Positions 1-8,756 of a stretch of 64,000 bases of DNA are shown here, one piece after another. A program made the position numbers and the translations under genes. The number at the start of each line of letters is the position of its first letter. The stretch's first letter is position 1. The DNA is taken from positions 6,923 to 70,922 of the forward strand of contig DATAWX010000201.1 in assembly GCA_036266995.1 (NCBI GenBank). Direction: 5' to 3'. The DNA comes from GCA-003244245 sp036266995. GTDB taxonomy: Bacteria > Actinomycetota > Actinomycetes > Mycobacteriales > Pseudonocardiaceae. The notes beneath the pieces are model-generated. The model was not told where the DNA came from and searched no databases. It was given only the letters and a program-made list of their open reading frames with translations.

Positions 1-219
1 GTCCCCCGCAGCGACCGCCTCACCTCCAGATGTGTGCCGGTGCTTGACCACCACATCCGGTCCGTGTGGCAGCAGGCTCTCCTGACCGGTGTCAGACCAC
101 TGCACGAGATACACGACGCCACCGGGCTCATGACGGACCTCCCGGATCAGGCCATCACGCATCGGCTGGTGCAGCTCCTGATGAATGATCATGATCTCGT
201 CGCCGATCCTGGCGGTCAT
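1..219 (-). CDS. DUF1918 domain protein (3' end cut by window)
   Basis: The 73 visible codons start MTARIGDEIMI and end in the family pattern LPHGPDVVVKHRH, which matches small DUF1918 proteins (MxAxxGDxI at the N terminus, GPDxxVxH near the C terminus). These are short soluble actinobacterial proteins of unknown function. The ATG at 219 is preceded by GGTAGGAGGCACCG, a clear ribosome-binding site, so the start is secure. The reading frame is open to base 1, so the stop lies outside the window. No partner can be named, because the next gene at 627 is on the other strand. Confidence 0.75.
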   Translation of the reverse strand, partial: MTARIGDEIMIIHQELHQPMRDGLIREVRHEPGGVVYLVQWSDTGQESLLPHGPDVVVKHRHTSGGEAVAAGD

Positions 220-626
220 CGGTGCCTCCTACCGTGTGGAACGGGATCTACCTGCCCTCAAGCATGCGCGATACCGCTCGGCAGGGCAGGGCGTCACCCC
301 TTTCCTGTGGGAGACGGCCCCAGCGAATCACTATCGGGCTCGGCGGTGCTCGATTTACCCCGCTGAGCCCGCTGAATGCGGGTCATCGAGCGGCGGGCCG
401 GTGAAGAGCAGCTTCACCTCGGTTGCAGCTAGCAGGCATTTCGGGACTGCAGCCGACGAGAAACCCATCTGGGTGGTGGCGCCGAAGACGAAGGAGCGCT
501 CATGGGCCACTCTCGAGGGAATGGTCTTGTTGGATTCAAGACGCCAACGCTCGACGACGCCGTCCGCGTCCACCGGGCGGTACGCGCTGGGGACAGGCGC
601 GGCAGTATCGAGAAGGAGGGCCGGGG
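220..626. other. Intergenic region, no convincing gene
   Basis: About 400 bases between divergent genes. Short open frames exist on both strands, including a 72-codon minus-strand frame at 355-573, but none has a ribosome-binding site or a recognisable motif. The region should carry the promoters for the DUF1918 gene and the downstream dehydrogenase gene. No clear promoter or repeat was recognised. Confidence 0.5.
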
Positions 627-1493
627 ATGGACGTCGCAGTGTTAGGTATGGGCCGGATGGGACGTGCGCTCGCCGGGAGGTTGCTCAAGGGCGGCCACCG
701 GGTGGCCGTGTGGAACCGCTCCAAGGGCAAGGCCGGGGAGGTGGTGTCCGCGGGCGCCCGGGAAGCTCACAGCATCGCCGACGTTGTGGAAGATGTCGAT
801 GTCGCGGTCACCATGCTGGCCAACGATGACGCGGTGAGGGGAGTGGCGTTCGGCGAGCTGCGGTCGTCGATCGGTGCGAAGACCATTTATGTTGACTGCT
901 CGACGGTGTCGCCGAAGCTCAGCGGCGAGCTAGCCGAGGCATTCCCCGCCCGATTCCTCGCCATGCCCGTCGTCGGCGGTCCCGCTGCGGTGCAGGCGGG
1001 GCAGGCGGTGTACCTCGCCGGTGGCAACGCCGGCGTCGTGGAGCACCTGGAACCGGTCCTGTCGTCGCTGTCGGACACCGTGCGGCGATATGACACGGCG
1101 CCGCTGGCCATCACCGCGAAGCTGGCGACGAACCTGTTGCTGCTGTCGGAGGTGGTCGCCCTGGCCGAGTCGTTCGCCGTTGGCCGTTCGGGGGGCCTCT
1201 CGGATGACCAACTGCGGGACCTGCTAGGCAGCAGCCCCGTGGTCGCGCCCGGGTTGAGGAACCGGTTCGAGAGCGTGCTGACCGGCTCGCAGGACGGCTG
1301 GTGGACCACCGTGCTCGGCGCCAAGGATGCCGGTTTGGCGCTCGACATCGCCCGAGAAGCCGACGTCGAGCTGCCAGCAGCCCAGGTGGTGCAGCGGCGC
1401 TATGAAAAGGCGGCGGCGTCGGGTCTGGATGACGCTGACATCGCGGCTGTGACCGAGCTCTACCGCGGCCCGGCGACTACCACCTTGAGCTGA
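627..1493 (+). CDS. NAD(P)-binding 3-hydroxyacid dehydrogenase / imine-reductase-like protein
   Basis: 288 residues, a usual length for the beta-hydroxyacid dehydrogenase superfamily. The N terminus is a Rossmann fold with the dinucleotide motif VLGMGRMGRALAGRL (residues about 4-18). A second conserved patch ITAKLATNLLLL (about residue 160) carries the lysine used in catalysis in this superfamily. The all-helical C-terminal domain follows. The ATG at 627 has AGAAGGAGGG seven bases upstream; the longer open frame beginning at 423 has no such signal and is low complexity, so it was trimmed. The substrate cannot be told from sequence; 3-hydroxyisobutyrate-, glyoxylate- and imine-reducing relatives share this fold. 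It is convergent with the kinase gene that ends at 1499. Confidence 0.85.
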   Translation: MDVAVLGMGRMGRALAGRLLKGGHRVAVWNRSKGKAGEVVSAGAREAHSIADVVEDVDVAVTMLANDDAVRGVAFGELRSSIGAKTIYVDCSTVSPKLSGELAEAFPARFLAMPVVGGPAAVQAGQAVYLAGGNAGVVEHLEPVLSSLSDTVRRYDTAPLAITAKLATNLLLLSEVVALAESFAVGRSGGLSDDQLRDLLGSSPVVAPGLRNRFESVLTGSQDGWWTTVLGAKDAGLALDIAREADVELPAAQVVQRRYEKAAASGLDDADIAAVTELYRGPATTTLS

Positions 1494-1498
1494 CGCGA

Positions 1499-3628
1499 TT
1501 AGCCCGCTTCGATGGGAAGCGTGATGAGCAGCGTCGTTCCCTGTCCGACAGGGCTCGCCACCTCGATCGTCCCCCCGAGCGCGTCGACGCGGTCGGCGAG
1601 GCCTATGAGTCCGGAACCGCGGGTCGGATCAGCCCCTCCGGAGCCATCGTCGCGGATCGAGAGCTCCAGGACGCCGTCCCGCGCTTCGACGGCGACGTGC
1701 GCCGCGGAAGCGTGCGCATGCTTCGCGGTGTTCGTGAGCGCTTCTGACACGACGTAATAGATGGCCACTTCTACCGGCTCAGGCAGCCGCGTCTCGGCGC
1801 GTACCTCCAGGTCGACCGGGACGGCTGACCGTCGGGCAAGTGCATTGAGGGCGGGCGCGAGGCCGCCCCGGGCGAGGACGGCTGGGTGTATACCGCGCGA
1901 GATTTCCTGCAGCTCCTCAAGCGCGCCCGCCAGTCCGTCCACCACTCGGGACAACTGCGCCTGCACCTCGTGCAGCTCGGGCGGGACCATCTCCTGAGCA
2001 CTCCGCTGTTCGAGCATGAGTGAGACGAGCCGCTGTTGCACGCCATCGTGCAGATCCCGCTCAATCTGGCGCCGCGTCTCGTCCGCGGCCGTGACGATGC
2101 GCGCCCGCGAGGCGGCGAGCTCGGCCCGACTGCCCTCGAGCTTACGTTCGCTTTCGCGCAGGTTACGAAACATCAATAGCGTGTCCAGCGCGTCGGCCAG
2201 CCGCCGTCCGATCTCATGGAACAGCCGCTCCTCCTGCGGCGTCCAGACCCGTGGATGAGAGCACTGGTGTAACCCAAACATATACGGTTTATCTACCTTG
2301 GGGTACACCGCCATGACGATCATGGATTTGATGCTGAAACGCTCCGTCGACTGTAACGGAAGCCCGCAGTCTGATTCGGGATCGAATCGCACCGGACGGT
2401 TCGAGGCCAGCACTCTCCGGGAGACGTTGGCGACCCCCGGTTCGTTCGGGATGTCCACGCCGACGCCGAAGGCGCCGATGTATTCTGGTCGCGTACGCTC
2501 CATTCGCACTCGATAGGAGTCAACTTCCGGGTCGCAGGGATAAAGCAGCCATGCCCGATCGCATCTGAAGGTCACCAGTACGACATCGAGAACATCGCTC
2601 ATCATCTGCTCGAGGTCGCTGGTCCCTTGGATGGCGCGGTCGATACTGTCCATGCTTTCGAGGAACCACAGCTGCGCCTGGTGTTCTTCCTCAGCCCGCT
2701 TGCGCTCGGTCACATCCACGACGGTGCCCACGAATTCCTCGAGCTCACCGGAAGAGGTGAAGACGGGATGCACGGTTGCGTGGAGGTGTCGCAGGGGGCC
2801 CTGCGGAGGAACGACTCGGAACTCCCCTTCGACGCTTGCCCCTTCCCTGAACCCTTTCTCGAGCGCTTCGGTCCACCTCGCACGGTCCTCCGGATGAACG
2901 CGCTGCCCAAACTCTTCTAATGAGGGGACGCCTTGTTCAGGATCGAAGCCGTACAAGCGGGAATGTTCATCGGAGGAGTGGGTCACCTCTCCGGTGGCAC
3001 CGTTCAGAGCAGCAATGCCGGTATGGGTCAGCCGCTGCGCCTCGGACAGGTAGGCTTCGCTTCTTCGTAATTCCGCTGTCCGCTCAACCACCGTCAGCTC
3101 GAGCTCGTTTCGGGCGTTGCGAAGCTCTTCTTCGGCCCCCCTACGCTCGTGGATAAGGCGCGCGCTCTGAAATGCTGTCGCAGCGTGATTCGCAGCCAGG
3201 CTAAGCAGAAGATGGTCAATCTCCGTGGGAAAATCGATGCGATCACAGGCCGCCGCAACAACACCGCCCTCGGCATTGACGCCGATGGGAATGACAACAC
3301 CGCGGCATGGCTCGACGCCACCATCGACGTCGGGAATGATCTTCGAACCCGAGAATCGGCCGCTCTTGGCGAGATGACTTTCCAGCCATTCCGGGAACGT
3401 CTTCCATGCCTTCCCCCGGGTGACGTCAACTCCGCCAGCGACACCGGGTACGCACAAACGGACGAAAACAAAATTCAGTGGCAACAAACCGATCAGCGCG
3501 TCGGCAAATCCGGCAGCCACGGCAGCCGGTTCTCTACCCACCCACGCCGTAGGAATAGCGGAAAGCGCCACGAGATCCCTGAGCACGGCTCGCAGTGCGA
3601 GGATCTCAGCATCGGTATCGAGGGGCAC
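1499..3628 (-). CDS. GAF-PAS-GAF sensor histidine kinase, HisKA_3 type
   Basis: 709 residues with no membrane segment, so a cytosolic sensor kinase. In order: an N-terminal GAF-like region (about 20-165), a short coiled coil, a PAS_3 domain ending in GTVVDVTERKRAEEEH (about 190-310), a second GAF domain (about 325-490), a HisKA_3 dimerisation domain with phospho-acceptor motif RDLHDGVQQRLV (about 520), and a HATPase with N-box EALTNTAKHAHA. This is the NarL-partner class of kinases; no response regulator lies next to it. The GTG start follows directly on the stop of the MEDS gene (TAAGTG), so the two are translationally coupled. Inference: the MEDS protein and the kinase sense related cues. 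Confidence 0.9.
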   Translation of the reverse strand: MPLDTDAEILALRAVLRDLVALSAIPTAWVGREPAAVAAGFADALIGLLPLNFVFVRLCVPGVAGGVDVTRGKAWKTFPEWLESHLAKSGRFSGSKIIPDVDGGVEPCRGVVIPIGVNAEGGVVAAACDRIDFPTEIDHLLLSLAANHAATAFQSARLIHERRGAEEELRNARNELELTVVERTAELRRSEAYLSEAQRLTHTGIAALNGATGEVTHSSDEHSRLYGFDPEQGVPSLEEFGQRVHPEDRARWTEALEKGFREGASVEGEFRVVPPQGPLRHLHATVHPVFTSSGELEEFVGTVVDVTERKRAEEEHQAQLWFLESMDSIDRAIQGTSDLEQMMSDVLDVVLVTFRCDRAWLLYPCDPEVDSYRVRMERTRPEYIGAFGVGVDIPNEPGVANVSRRVLASNRPVRFDPESDCGLPLQSTERFSIKSMIVMAVYPKVDKPYMFGLHQCSHPRVWTPQEERLFHEIGRRLADALDTLLMFRNLRESERKLEGSRAELAASRARIVTAADETRRQIERDLHDGVQQRLVSLMLEQRSAQEMVPPELHEVQAQLSRVVDGLAGALEELQEISRGIHPAVLARGGLAPALNALARRSAVPVDLEVRAETRLPEPVEVAIYYVVSEALTNTAKHAHASAAHVAVEARDGVLELSIRDDGSGGADPTRGSGLIGLADRVDALGGTIEVASPVGQGTTLLITLPIEAG

Positions 3629-4282
3629 TTAGTGCCCCGTGCTTGCGATTTTGCTGATCGACCGCCGCTCCCGGATCTCAAGCAGCAGCTGGTCGGGAGG
3701 AACGAAGAACGGGTTCTCCTGAAGCAGCCCGCCGATAATCACGACTGGATGCGTCCGCAAAGCGTCCATTACCACGCTCGCGCCAAATTTCGTCAGATCA
3801 TACGCGCAGATCACTGCATTCTCGTACTTGGGAACCACGTAGTTGACTCGCGTCTCGAACTCGATGAGGTCGTCGACTCCTGGCATGTCGACGAGCGCCC
3901 ATTCCATCTGAGCCACGAATCTTGTCTGCGCGTACCCTGCTGTCGGCCCGGACTGGAGCACTTGTTCGAATGACGCCAGCCAGGTGTCCTGGTCGAAGTG
4001 GTCTCCGTGGAGCGGACCGTCTTGCCACGGCCACACCTCCAATTGGCCGGTGTCCATCGCCTCAGGCACATTGATATCTGCTTCGGCGAGCCGTCTGAGA
4101 TGTTCTTCCCGTCGCTCAGGGTCAACGAGATGAAACGCCTTGTCCCCCCGGTCGAAACCATCCTTTATGAACGGGCGAAGCACGCGATAATGCTCGTCGA
4201 TGCTGTTGAAGAACGCACAAATATGACGATACTGGCCGAAAGCACTCTCGGTAGACTGCTGGGATTGCGCGGTGGACCCCAT
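3629..4282 (-). CDS. MEDS domain sensory protein
   Basis: 217 residues forming one MEDS domain (the MEthanogen/methylotroph DcmR Sensory domain, related to KaiC-like folds). Diagnostic segments are HICAFFNSIDEHYRVL, FIKDGFDRGDKAFHLVDPE and AVICAYDLTKFGASVVMDAL. No output domain is attached, so it probably passes its signal to a partner. The adjacent downstream kinase, coupled by TAAGTG, is the obvious candidate. ATG 4282 is chosen because GAAGGTGAG sits just upstream; an in-frame ATG at 4312 lacks such a site. The same fold is fused to an anti-sigma HATPase in two genes at 53605-55740. Confidence 0.85.
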   Translation of the reverse strand: MGSTAQSQQSTESAFGQYRHICAFFNSIDEHYRVLRPFIKDGFDRGDKAFHLVDPERREEHLRRLAEADINVPEAMDTGQLEVWPWQDGPLHGDHFDQDTWLASFEQVLQSGPTAGYAQTRFVAQMEWALVDMPGVDDLIEFETRVNYVVPKYENAVICAYDLTKFGASVVMDALRTHPVVIIGGLLQENPFFVPPDQLLLEIRERRSISKIASTGH

Positions 4283-4658
4283 ATTCTCACCTTCACGCAA
4301 AGAGAGCCGCATTTTAGCCCGGCAGACCGGTTATGCGCCGCCCTAATTCGATCCCGCACGTAGCCCAGGCACAGCCGAGCGCTGTGACCAACTGGATAGG
4401 AGTTTACGGCCTTGCTCCACCGCTGTCGACGGGTGACCGCGCTGTCGGCCCCACGCTGGTCACAGCCGCCCCTGTCTCTCAACAGAAAGTAGCACGTTAC
4501 GGCGATCTTAATTCTGTCGAGCCAGTCGCCGACCCGTATGCGGAGCAACAGCCACCGTGGGTGATTGCGGATGCCGCCGCACAAACCGCTTCGTCACCGC
4601 AGCCGACGACCACGGCACTGGAGTGGTGTGGGCATCGGATCGACATTACGGTCGAGGT
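4283..4658. other. Divergent intergenic region
   Basis: About 375 bases between the minus-strand MEDS gene and the plus-strand reductase gene. Frames that cross it show no ribosome-binding site or family motif. It must hold both promoters; none could be pinned down by eye. Confidence 0.5.
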
Positions 4659-5714
4659 ATGGAGTACCGCAGTCTTGGACGTACCGGTATGCAGGTCAGC
4701 CCGCTGTGCCTGGGAGCGATGATGTTCGGTGCGTGGGGTGAACCGGACCACGACATCTCGATCAAAATCATCCACCGTGCGCTGGATGCCGGGATCAACT
4801 TCATCGACACCGCCGATGTGTACTCCCAGGGTGAGTCTGAGGTCATCGTCGGCAAGGCGCTTGCGAACGGCCGGCGCGACGAGGTGATCCTGGCCACGAA
4901 GTTCCACTTCCCGATGGACGTGGCGATGGGCCAGCCCGGGGGCGATCCGAACAAGCGCGGCAACTCGCGGCGGTGGATCATCCAGGAGGTGGACAACAGC
5001 CTGCGCCGGCTGGGCACCGATTGGATCGACCTTTACCAGGTGCATCGGCCGGACCCGGACACCGCGGTCGAGGAGACCCTGTCGGCGCTGACCGACCTGC
5101 AGCGCCAGGGCAAGATCCGGGCGTTCGGTTCCTCGACCTTCCCCGCCCACGAGACCGTCGAGGCGCAGTGGACGGCGCGGGATCGGGTGCTGGGTCGGTT
5201 TGTCACCGAGCAGCCGCCGTACTCGATCCTGGTCCGCGGCATCGAGGCGGATCTGCTGCCGGTGGCCCAGCGCTACGGGATGGGGGTACTGCCGTGGAGC
5301 CCGCTGGCCGGCGGATGGCTGACCGGGCGCTACCGCAAAGGGCGCCCGTTACCGACCTCGCATCGTGCCGAGCGCCTGCCGGCCCGCTACGACCTGTCCG
5401 ATCCGGACAACCAGCGCAAGCTCGACGCTGCTGAGGCGCTGGCCGTGCTGGCCGACAACGCCGGACTGTCCCTGGTCCACCTGGCCCTGGCCTTCGTGTT
5501 GGCGCATCCCGCGGTGACCGCGCCGATCATCGGACCGCGCACGATGGACCAGTTCGAATCACAACTCGGCGCCGTCGAGGTCACCCTCAGCACCGACGTA
5601 CTGGACCAGATCGACGACATCGTCCCCCCCGGCGTCACCCTCGCCCGCGCAGACACCGGCTACCTGCCGCCAGCCCTACAAAACCCCTCCCTGCGCAGAC
5701 GCCGCCCGAGCTGA
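4659..5714 (+). CDS. Aldo/keto reductase
   Basis: 351 residues, an NADPH-dependent (alpha/beta)8 barrel reductase of the Kv-beta/YghZ-like branch. The catalytic tetrad is visible: Asp and Tyr in FIDTADVYSQGESE, Lys in ILATKFHF, His in DLYQVHRPD. The C-terminal cofactor segment is APIIGPRTMDQFESQL. The start MEYRSLGRTGMQVSPLCLG is the normal N terminus for the family, so the 34 extra upstream codons of the open frame were dropped. The Shine-Dalgarno-like GAGG lies too close to the ATG, so initiation may be weak or leaderless. The natural substrate is unknown. Confidence 0.9.
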   Translation: MEYRSLGRTGMQVSPLCLGAMMFGAWGEPDHDISIKIIHRALDAGINFIDTADVYSQGESEVIVGKALANGRRDEVILATKFHFPMDVAMGQPGGDPNKRGNSRRWIIQEVDNSLRRLGTDWIDLYQVHRPDPDTAVEETLSALTDLQRQGKIRAFGSSTFPAHETVEAQWTARDRVLGRFVTEQPPYSILVRGIEADLLPVAQRYGMGVLPWSPLAGGWLTGRYRKGRPLPTSHRAERLPARYDLSDPDNQRKLDAAEALAVLADNAGLSLVHLALAFVLAHPAVTAPIIGPRTMDQFESQLGAVEVTLSTDVLDQIDDIVPPGVTLARADTGYLPPALQNPSLRRRRPS

Positions 5715-5745
5715 CCCCTAGCGGCGGTCGATGTGCCCGCTGAAG

Positions 5746-6888
5746 CTACCCGCGCTGGAAGGCTCCGCCGGGGGCGCCCATCTGGCGTAGGACCCGGCTA
5801 ATATCGGACGGCGAGACGATGCCGACCAGGACGCCGTCGGAAAGCACCAGGGCGCGCCCCTCGGCGCACTCGCTGAGCCGAGGTAGCAGGTCGGCGGTCG
5901 GCTCGTCCGGCCGGGCTTGTGCCACCTGCTCCAGCGGGCAGGCGATGTCGCGAAGCCGGGTAGTAGACCTCGCCTGGGGTGGGACACGCCGGATCTGGGT
6001 GAAGGTGACTAGGCCGATCGGCGCTCCGCTGTCGTCCGTCAGAGGGAATGACGAGTGCCGGTGCCGGATCAGGTCGCTGGTGAGGAGGTCCTCGACCGTC
6101 ATCGATGCCGCAGCGGTCATCGGGGTTGGCGTCATGACATCGCGGATAGCCAGCTGTCCGAGCTGGCTGCGCACGCTGGCCTGCTGGCTTTCCGCGGTGG
6201 CCGCACCGACCAGGAACCAGCCGATGAGCGTGAGCCATAGGCCGCCCAGATCACCACGGGTGAAGAACGTCATCAGGCCCAGCGCGATGAGCACCCAACC
6301 GAACACTTGACCGGCCCGGCTGGACCACCGCATCGCTTTGAGCCTGTCGCCGGTGCGCCACCAGATGATCGAGCGGAGCACCCGGCCGCCGTCCAGCGGC
6401 GCGGCCGGGATCACGTTGAACACCGCGAGTGCGATGTTGATGCCGCCCAGCCACGCGAAGCCGGCCAGCACGAGGCCGTGGTAGCCGCTCACCTGGAGCA
6501 ACTCGGCTACCACGAAGAACACCACGCCGAGCAGCAGGCTCACCAGCGGGCCGACCCCGGCGATGCGCAGCTCGGCGCCGGGATTGCCGGCCTCCCCGGA
6601 TAACCGGGCCACCCCGCCGAACAACCACAGCGTGATGTCCGCCACCTGCAGGCCATTGCGTCGCGCCACCAGCGCATGCGAGAGCTCGTGAGCAAGCAGC
6701 GAGGCGAAGAAGGCAACCGCGGTCAGCACAGCCGCGGCGATGTAGGCGCCGGTGTCGTACTGCGGGTAGGCAACCGGAAAGCGAGACGTAGCCAAACCCC
6801 ACGCGATAATCGCGAAGATCACCAGGACGCTCCAGTTGACGCCAATTCGGATCCCAGCAATCTGCCCGAGACGAAAACTTGTCCTCAT
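5746..6888 (-). CDS. Site-2 protease (M50) with C-terminal CBS pair
   Basis: 380 residues. Multi-spanning zinc metalloprotease of the M50B group. The zinc-binding motif HELSH lies in a membrane helix near residue 67 and the third-ligand motif PLDGGRVLRS near 165. About six hydrophobic segments occupy residues 10-225, followed by two CBS domains (IRDVMTPTPMTAA and the C-terminal GIVSPSDISRVL). The arrangement matches the Rip3-type mycobacterial family, which cleaves transmembrane substrates inside the bilayer; CBS domains usually bind adenosine nucleotides. No anti-sigma factor substrate lies next to it. It is convergent with the aldo/keto reductase. Confidence 0.9.
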   Translation of the reverse strand: MRTSFRLGQIAGIRIGVNWSVLVIFAIIAWGLATSRFPVAYPQYDTGAYIAAAVLTAVAFFASLLAHELSHALVARRNGLQVADITLWLFGGVARLSGEAGNPGAELRIAGVGPLVSLLLGVVFFVVAELLQVSGYHGLVLAGFAWLGGINIALAVFNVIPAAPLDGGRVLRSIIWWRTGDRLKAMRWSSRAGQVFGWVLIALGLMTFFTRGDLGGLWLTLIGWFLVGAATAESQQASVRSQLGQLAIRDVMTPTPMTAAASMTVEDLLTSDLIRHRHSSFPLTDDSGAPIGLVTFTQIRRVPPQARSTTRLRDIACPLEQVAQARPDEPTADLLPRLSECAEGRALVLSDGVLVGIVSPSDISRVLRQMGAPGGAFQRG

Positions 6889-7096
6889 ACGGTCGAGGAT
6901 GGCGCCTCGGCGGTCGTGGGTCTTTCCAGTCTGCGGCCATCTTCCCTACCGGCTGGCTGGAATCCCGAGCGTGCATACCCGACGAAGGAGTCCTGCTCCT
7001 CGGTTTCCGCGCGAGGGTGCGGCTCGACCCGCGTAGTTCACGAGTGAGTTCGCGGTTGCCCGTCAGTGCGGTAGCGCACCACGTGAACGCCCATTG

Positions 7097-7432
7097 TCAG
7101 CCAAGCCCAGCCACAACTACTGCCAGCAGGACAGTCGCTTCGCGGCCGGGCTCCTGCAGAGAGGTAATGAGCATGAAAGTTAGGGCCAACTCCGACAACG
7201 CACCGGCGATGAGCTTTGCCCGCTGCAGCTTACGGTCGTCTTCGAGACCCAGACCGAACCGTTCGGTGTCGTTCGGCAGCTCATGGTCCTCAAGTTCCAA
7301 TCCGACGTCGTACTTGGGCGTCACAGGCGCTTCCCGCCGACCGTCAACTTCCCTGGCGGCCACAATTCGGGCGTTGCGAGCGGTGCCAATGATCGAACTC
7401 TCCGGAACGTCGTCCGGTGCCAGTGCTGTCAT
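7097..7432 (-). CDS. Hypothetical protein with acidic middle and hydrophobic C terminus
   Basis: 111 residues, no family recognised. The N-terminal two thirds is polar and acidic (LELEDHELPNDTERF), and the last 35 residues are hydrophobic (AGALSELALTFMLITSL, then VLLAVVVAGLG), suggesting one or two membrane-associated helices at the C terminus. The ATG at 7432 is chosen over 7444 because GGAG lies six bases upstream of it. Codon bias is weaker than in neighbours, so the gene is likely but not certain. Confidence 0.45.
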   Translation of the reverse strand: MTALAPDDVPESSIIGTARNARIVAAREVDGRREAPVTPKYDVGLELEDHELPNDTERFGLGLEDDRKLQRAKLIAGALSELALTFMLITSLQEPGREATVLLAVVVAGLG

Positions 7433-7770
7433 GTCACGCTCCATGACTGCGAGACTTGTCTTTCAAGGGGCAGATGTCGTCACGGTCAACGCCCATCTGT
7501 CCTCGGGGTCAGCTGGACTCTGTGCGTACCTGCCAGCTGCAACGCCCGAGCGCGGCCCTTGAACAACAGCGACGCGGCCTGGAGCGCCGTTGCCCCGGGC
7601 TAGAGTAGGCATCGGGGAGGCAGGCGAAGGCCGCCGTCGCGTCCGGTGCACTGGAGACGCCGAGGGCGCCCCCTGCCGCGACGAGTTCCGGCCGGGTCGC
7701 GAGTCTGTTCTGGTGACCGTCGTAGGACGTCGTACGACGCTGCCCGGCACGAAACACCACGGAGGACGCC
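7433..7770. other. Intergenic region upstream of the DUF899 gene
   Basis: About 340 bases. No frame carries both a start signal and a recognisable protein. It holds the promoter of the DUF899 gene and that of the small minus-strand gene; nothing else was seen. Confidence 0.45.
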
Positions 7771-8553
7771 ATGACGACCACGCCGAGTGACCCGACCACC
7801 GCGCTGCCCGGCCGCCCGCCCGTGGTCGACCTGGCCACCTGGCAGGCCGCTCGTGACGAGCTTCTGGTCCGTGAGAAGACCCACACCCGCGAGGGCGACT
7901 CCCTCGCCGCGGCCCGCCGCCGGCTGCCGATGGTGGAGCTCGACGGGGCGGTCGAGGTCGTCGGACCTGACGGCCCGGTCCCGTTCCTGGACCTGTTCCA
8001 GGGTCGCGACGAGCTTGTGGTCTACAAGCACATGTGGTACGACGGCGCGCCGCACCAGGGGCAGTGCGAGGGCTGCACTACCACGGCCTGGCACCTGAAG
8101 GACGCTGTCTACCTCAACGCCCGGGGCGTCTCGTTCGCCGTCTTGACGACGGGCCGGTGGGACACGGTGGCCTCCTACGTCGAGTTCATGGGGTACACCC
8201 AGCCCTGGTACTCGGTGCGCGGTGTGGACGCGCCGGTCGGCGGCAGCATGGGTTTCATCACCTGCTTCCTGCGCGACGGCGACCGCGTGTTCCTCACCTA
8301 CTCCACGACGGGCCGTGGCAACGAGCCGATCAACGGGTCCCTAGGCCTGCTCGACATGACGCCCTACGGCCGCGGCGAGGCGTGGGAGGACCACCCCGAG
8401 GGCTGGCCCGAGGGGCGCAGCGCGTGCTGGTTCTGGCGCTCGGACTCGGACGGGAACACCACCTGGGGCCCGACCAGCCGCCCCGTGCCGCAGTGGACCC
8501 GCCCCGGCGCGACCCCCGTGGAGACCCTCGGCCGGCACGGCCACCACCACTGA
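7771..8553 (+). CDS. DUF899 family thioredoxin-like protein
   Basis: 260 residues. The family hallmark region is present: ARDELLVREKTHTREGDSL near the N terminus, then FQGRDELVVYKHMWYDGAP and GQCEGCTTTAWHL. DUF899 proteins are predicted to have a thioredoxin-like fold; the two cysteines in CEGC sit in a CxxC arrangement where a redox centre would be. The start is supported by GGAGGACGCC just before the ATG. The C terminus is histidine-rich (GRHGHHH), which may bind metal. The reaction is unknown. Stands alone. Confidence 0.85.
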   Translation: MTTTPSDPTTALPGRPPVVDLATWQAARDELLVREKTHTREGDSLAAARRRLPMVELDGAVEVVGPDGPVPFLDLFQGRDELVVYKHMWYDGAPHQGQCEGCTTTAWHLKDAVYLNARGVSFAVLTTGRWDTVASYVEFMGYTQPWYSVRGVDAPVGGSMGFITCFLRDGDRVFLTYSTTGRGNEPINGSLGLLDMTPYGRGEAWEDHPEGWPEGRSACWFWRSDSDGNTTWGPTSRPVPQWTRPGATPVETLGRHGHHH

Positions 8554-8756
8554 CGCTCCTTCATCGTCGGCGTCGGCAAAGGTGTTAGGTGCCGGGCGGA
8601 ACCTCCGGACGATGCGAACGGCCCCCACGCGCTCGGTCGGTGGGCGGTTCGCCCGGACGCTCTCTTAAGGCTGGAGGTTCGCCGAGGACCCGTGGGCGGT
8701 CGCCTGCGCGGTGTGGGTGCCCAAGCGGGGAAGGCCCAGCACGTACGGTGGGCAGC

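Noticed and set aside
423..626. 68-codon N-terminal extension of the dehydrogenase-like protein
   Set aside because: Arginine-rich and without a start signal. The Rossmann fold begins at ATG 627 with AGAAGGAGGG upstream.
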